From JAGPKI01 sp052034135 (lineage in GTDB: Bacteria; Caldisericota; Caldisericia; UBA6126; JAGPKI01), in the NCBI GenBank assembly GCA_052034135.1, contig JBPOJC010000057.1, positions 1-16,415 on the forward strand: a stretch of 16,415 nucleotides of DNA. The letters are read 5' to 3'. The notes under the pieces are model-generated. The model did no database searches. It had not been told where the DNA came from and saw nothing but the letters and a program-made list of their open reading frames with translations. The stretch's first letter is position 1, and each line of letters begins with the position of its first letter. Below, piece by piece: positions 15,601 through 16,415 of this stretch. A program made the translations under genes and the position numbers.

Positions 15601-16364
15601 CAGGATTAAATAGATTTCTTTTTGAAATGGCTAATATAAGGGATCAGGATAGTTGGGTACATGCAAATGATAAAGAAGGTGCCACTGAAAAGGCAAAAGA
15701 CCTTGTGAAAGCTGCTGTTGCAAGAGTTGTTGACCGTTCTCCTCTGTCTGTTCAATTATTACCCATCACGAAAAGAGGGCTTGTAATAGGTGGCGGCATT
15801 GCTGGTATGAATGCAGCACTTTCTCTTGCAGAAGAAGGCTTTGAAACATATTTGATTGAAAAAGATTCTGAACTTGGTGGTAATGCAAAGTACATTCATT
15901 ATATGTTAGATGGTTCTTCTGTTGATAATTATCTTTCTGAACTTAGAAATAAGGTATTAAATAACTCTCTTATAAATGTAAGACTTAATGCTAATATTGA
16001 TTCAATCGAAGGGTACGTTGGCAACTATAAAACAATACTTGATTCTGGTGAAGCAATAGAACATGGTGTCGTTATTGTGTCAACTGGTGCAATTGAAAGT
16101 GAAGTAAAATCATTTAAGTATGGGGAATCAAAAAAGATAATAACTCAAAGAGAGCTTGAAGAAAAACTTTACAGAAAAGAAGTAACTAAACCTATGAATA
16201 TAGCAATGATCCAGTGTGTGGAATCTCGAAACAACGAACATCCATACTGTTCAAGAATATGCTGTCAGGAAGCTATTAAAAATGCTATAAAAATTAAGGA
16301 GAATTCTCCTCAAAGTGAGGTTTATATACTTTATAGAGACATAAGAACTTACGGTTTGAATTAA
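12609..16364 (+). CDS. hdrA: HdrA-type electron-bifurcating flavoprotein with inserted GltD-like module, ended by a premature stop
   Basis: 1251 residues up to an in-frame TAA. Order: FAD motif GGGVAG (16-21) with FPTNDCAMCILSPK (55-68); ferredoxin motif C112/C115/C118/C122; an inserted GltD-like unit of about 155-560 with C162, C166, C205, C209, C213, FAD motif IIGSGPAG (256-263), NAD(P)H motif VIGGGNAAIDAA (385-396) and FAGGDAVTGP (524-533); Cys-rich C619-C635; HdrA segment with C718, C729, C733, C734; HdrA N-terminal-type cluster domain with C922, C924, C957, C982; a second FAD motif GGGIAG (1061-1066) and C1203, C1214, C1218, C1219. This suits flavin-based bifurcation using NAD(P)H, with HdrBC as one acceptor. 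GAGGT lies 6 nt before the ATG. Homology continues in frame after the stop, so the C-terminal ferredoxin region expected of HdrA is not in this product. Confidence 0.9.
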   Translation: METINNKAVGKVLVVGGGVAGVQASLDLSYGGFKVYLLESKDAIGGVMPQLDKTFPTNDCAMCILSPKLVEVGSNPNIELLTRSKIIKLEGTAPHFKVTVLKEPRYVDMSACKGCGDCANACPVNIVNDYEESLTYRKAIFRRYEQAVPSAFGITKYGMSPCRTACPIHVNAQGYIALISKGEYEKALSLIREVNPFPGITGRICTRPCEEACSRANVEESVAIDFLKRYVSDKEKVTGNKWNIEKPSYNGKDVAIIGSGPAGLLAAYDLSSKGYGVTVFERMPEIGGMLRYGIPPYRLPREVLDEDLNILNELGVKFNVNTTVDNKLFNDLRNKFNAIFIAVGACKSRKMDIPGEELPNVIGATDFLKNVITGEIKEFSGSAAVIGGGNAAIDAARTLLRLGAENVEIIYRRTRSEMPANAEEIEEAIQEGIVFNYLRTPVEISKNGESLILKIQEMMLGEPDSSGRRRPVPVVDSFENKEFDLVVMAVSQEPEIEPFMELSAEKGLLKVDPLTLETSVKGVFAGGDAVTGPATYIEALAAGRKGAVSIDRYLKGEDLRINREKEGPYKDELSVETKGIEKHDRAKPVLLIKEKLKGDFSEVNKGLKEEDVLEEAKRCLNCGGCSECMECVKACEPKAINHDMKASEETLDVGSIILAPGFDEVNVSKYTQYGWGIFKNVVTSIQFERILSASGPYGGVIKRPGDLKHPIKIAFIQCVGSRDKINEHCSSVCCMYATKEAVIAKEHSHDVEPTIFYIDIRSFGKDFDKYIDRAKNEYGIRYIKSRVAGVTEMKDGSLKLRYETDDGTLNNEIFDLVVLSVGLNPPDSIKELSNILDVELNKSGFIETLPFNIISSTKNGIVAAGASTGPRDIPESVTGGSAAAQIASSIIASERGKEIVKKVLPPEIDVTGEKPRVGVFVCHCGLNIGSVVDVKSVAEYAKNLPNVVYSETNLYTCSSDTQERIKEKVKEYNLNRVVVASCTPRTHEPLFQDTIREAGLNRFLFEMANIRDQDSWVHANDKEGATEKAKDLVKAAVARVVDRSPLSVQLLPITKRGLVIGGGIAGMNAALSLAEEGFETYLIEKDSELGGNAKYIHYMLDGSSVDNYLSELRNKVLNNSLINVRLNANIDSIEGYVGNYKTILDSGEAIEHGVVIVSTGAIESEVKSFKYGESKKIITQRELEEKLYRKEVTKPMNIAMIQCVESRNNEHPYCSRICCQEAIKNAIKIKENSPQSEVYILYRDIRTYGLN

Positions 16365-16415
16365 CTTTATTACAATAAAGCCCGTGAATTAGGCATTTTA
16401 TTTATTAATTATGAT
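16365..16415 (+). other. In-frame continuation of hdrA beyond the stop codon, cut by the window edge
   Basis: The 17 codons after the TAA read LYYNKARELGILFINYD, which is what follows DIRTYG in intact HdrA proteins (YY-KARELG-x-FIRYD type). The frame is unchanged and stays open to the last base. It is therefore the severed C-terminal part of hdrA, or part of one protein if the stop is a sequence error or is suppressed. Confidence 0.82.

Overview
The window looks like chromosomal DNA from an AT-rich, probably anaerobic bacterium. The main evidence is a complete hdrC-hdrB pair followed by a very large HdrA-type flavoprotein, a short ACT-less SerA next to an AGXT-type aminotransferase and a DUF1015 protein, and very AT-rich spacers with strong Shine-Dalgarno sites. 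This gene combination is compatible with thermophilic anaerobes such as Caldisericota or Thermotogota relatives, but the assignment is a guess and no rRNA is present.

Layout. Positions 1-1011 hold the 3' part of a DUF4932/fibronectin-type protein, convergent with msrA (1043-1582, minus). A DUF433/DUF5615 toxin-antitoxin-type pair follows (1905-2493). Then comes a decayed-looking strip on the minus strand: a tRNA-Arg(CCU)-like gene with a non-canonical T-loop (2520-2593) and an N-terminally truncated nucleoside phosphorylase remnant (2651-3031). A membrane-anchored protein with an aberrant metallopeptidase motif lies at 3119-4342 (minus), and a small four-helix membrane protein at 4879-5361 (minus). 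The membrane-protein gene shares a compact divergent promoter region with a serine-biosynthesis operon on the plus strand: class V aminotransferase (serC role), serA and DUF1015 (5460-8850). That operon ends in a strong intrinsic terminator (8893-8938).

A 418-base spacer carries a two-unit interspersed-repeat-like element (about 9164-9261). Next is gltX (9357-10805, minus), separated by only 16 bp from a divergent XRE-family regulator (10822-11130). Those 16 bp contain an imperfect palindrome and extended -10 elements on both strands, which suggests leaderless or nearly leaderless transcripts and autoregulation. The regulator is followed by hdrC, hdrB and hdrA (11202 to the window end), encoding a soluble heterodisulfide-reductase-like electron-transfer complex. 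Its HdrA contains an inserted GltD-type NAD(P)H:flavin module.

The most notable points are these. The hdrA reading frame is interrupted by an in-frame TAA at 16362-16364, with HdrA homology continuing in the same frame to the window edge. The serine operon lacks a phosphatase gene but carries a DUF1015 protein with a DGHHR motif reminiscent of ParB-fold serine kinases. Two unrelated predicted metallopeptidase-like proteins have altered HExxH motifs.
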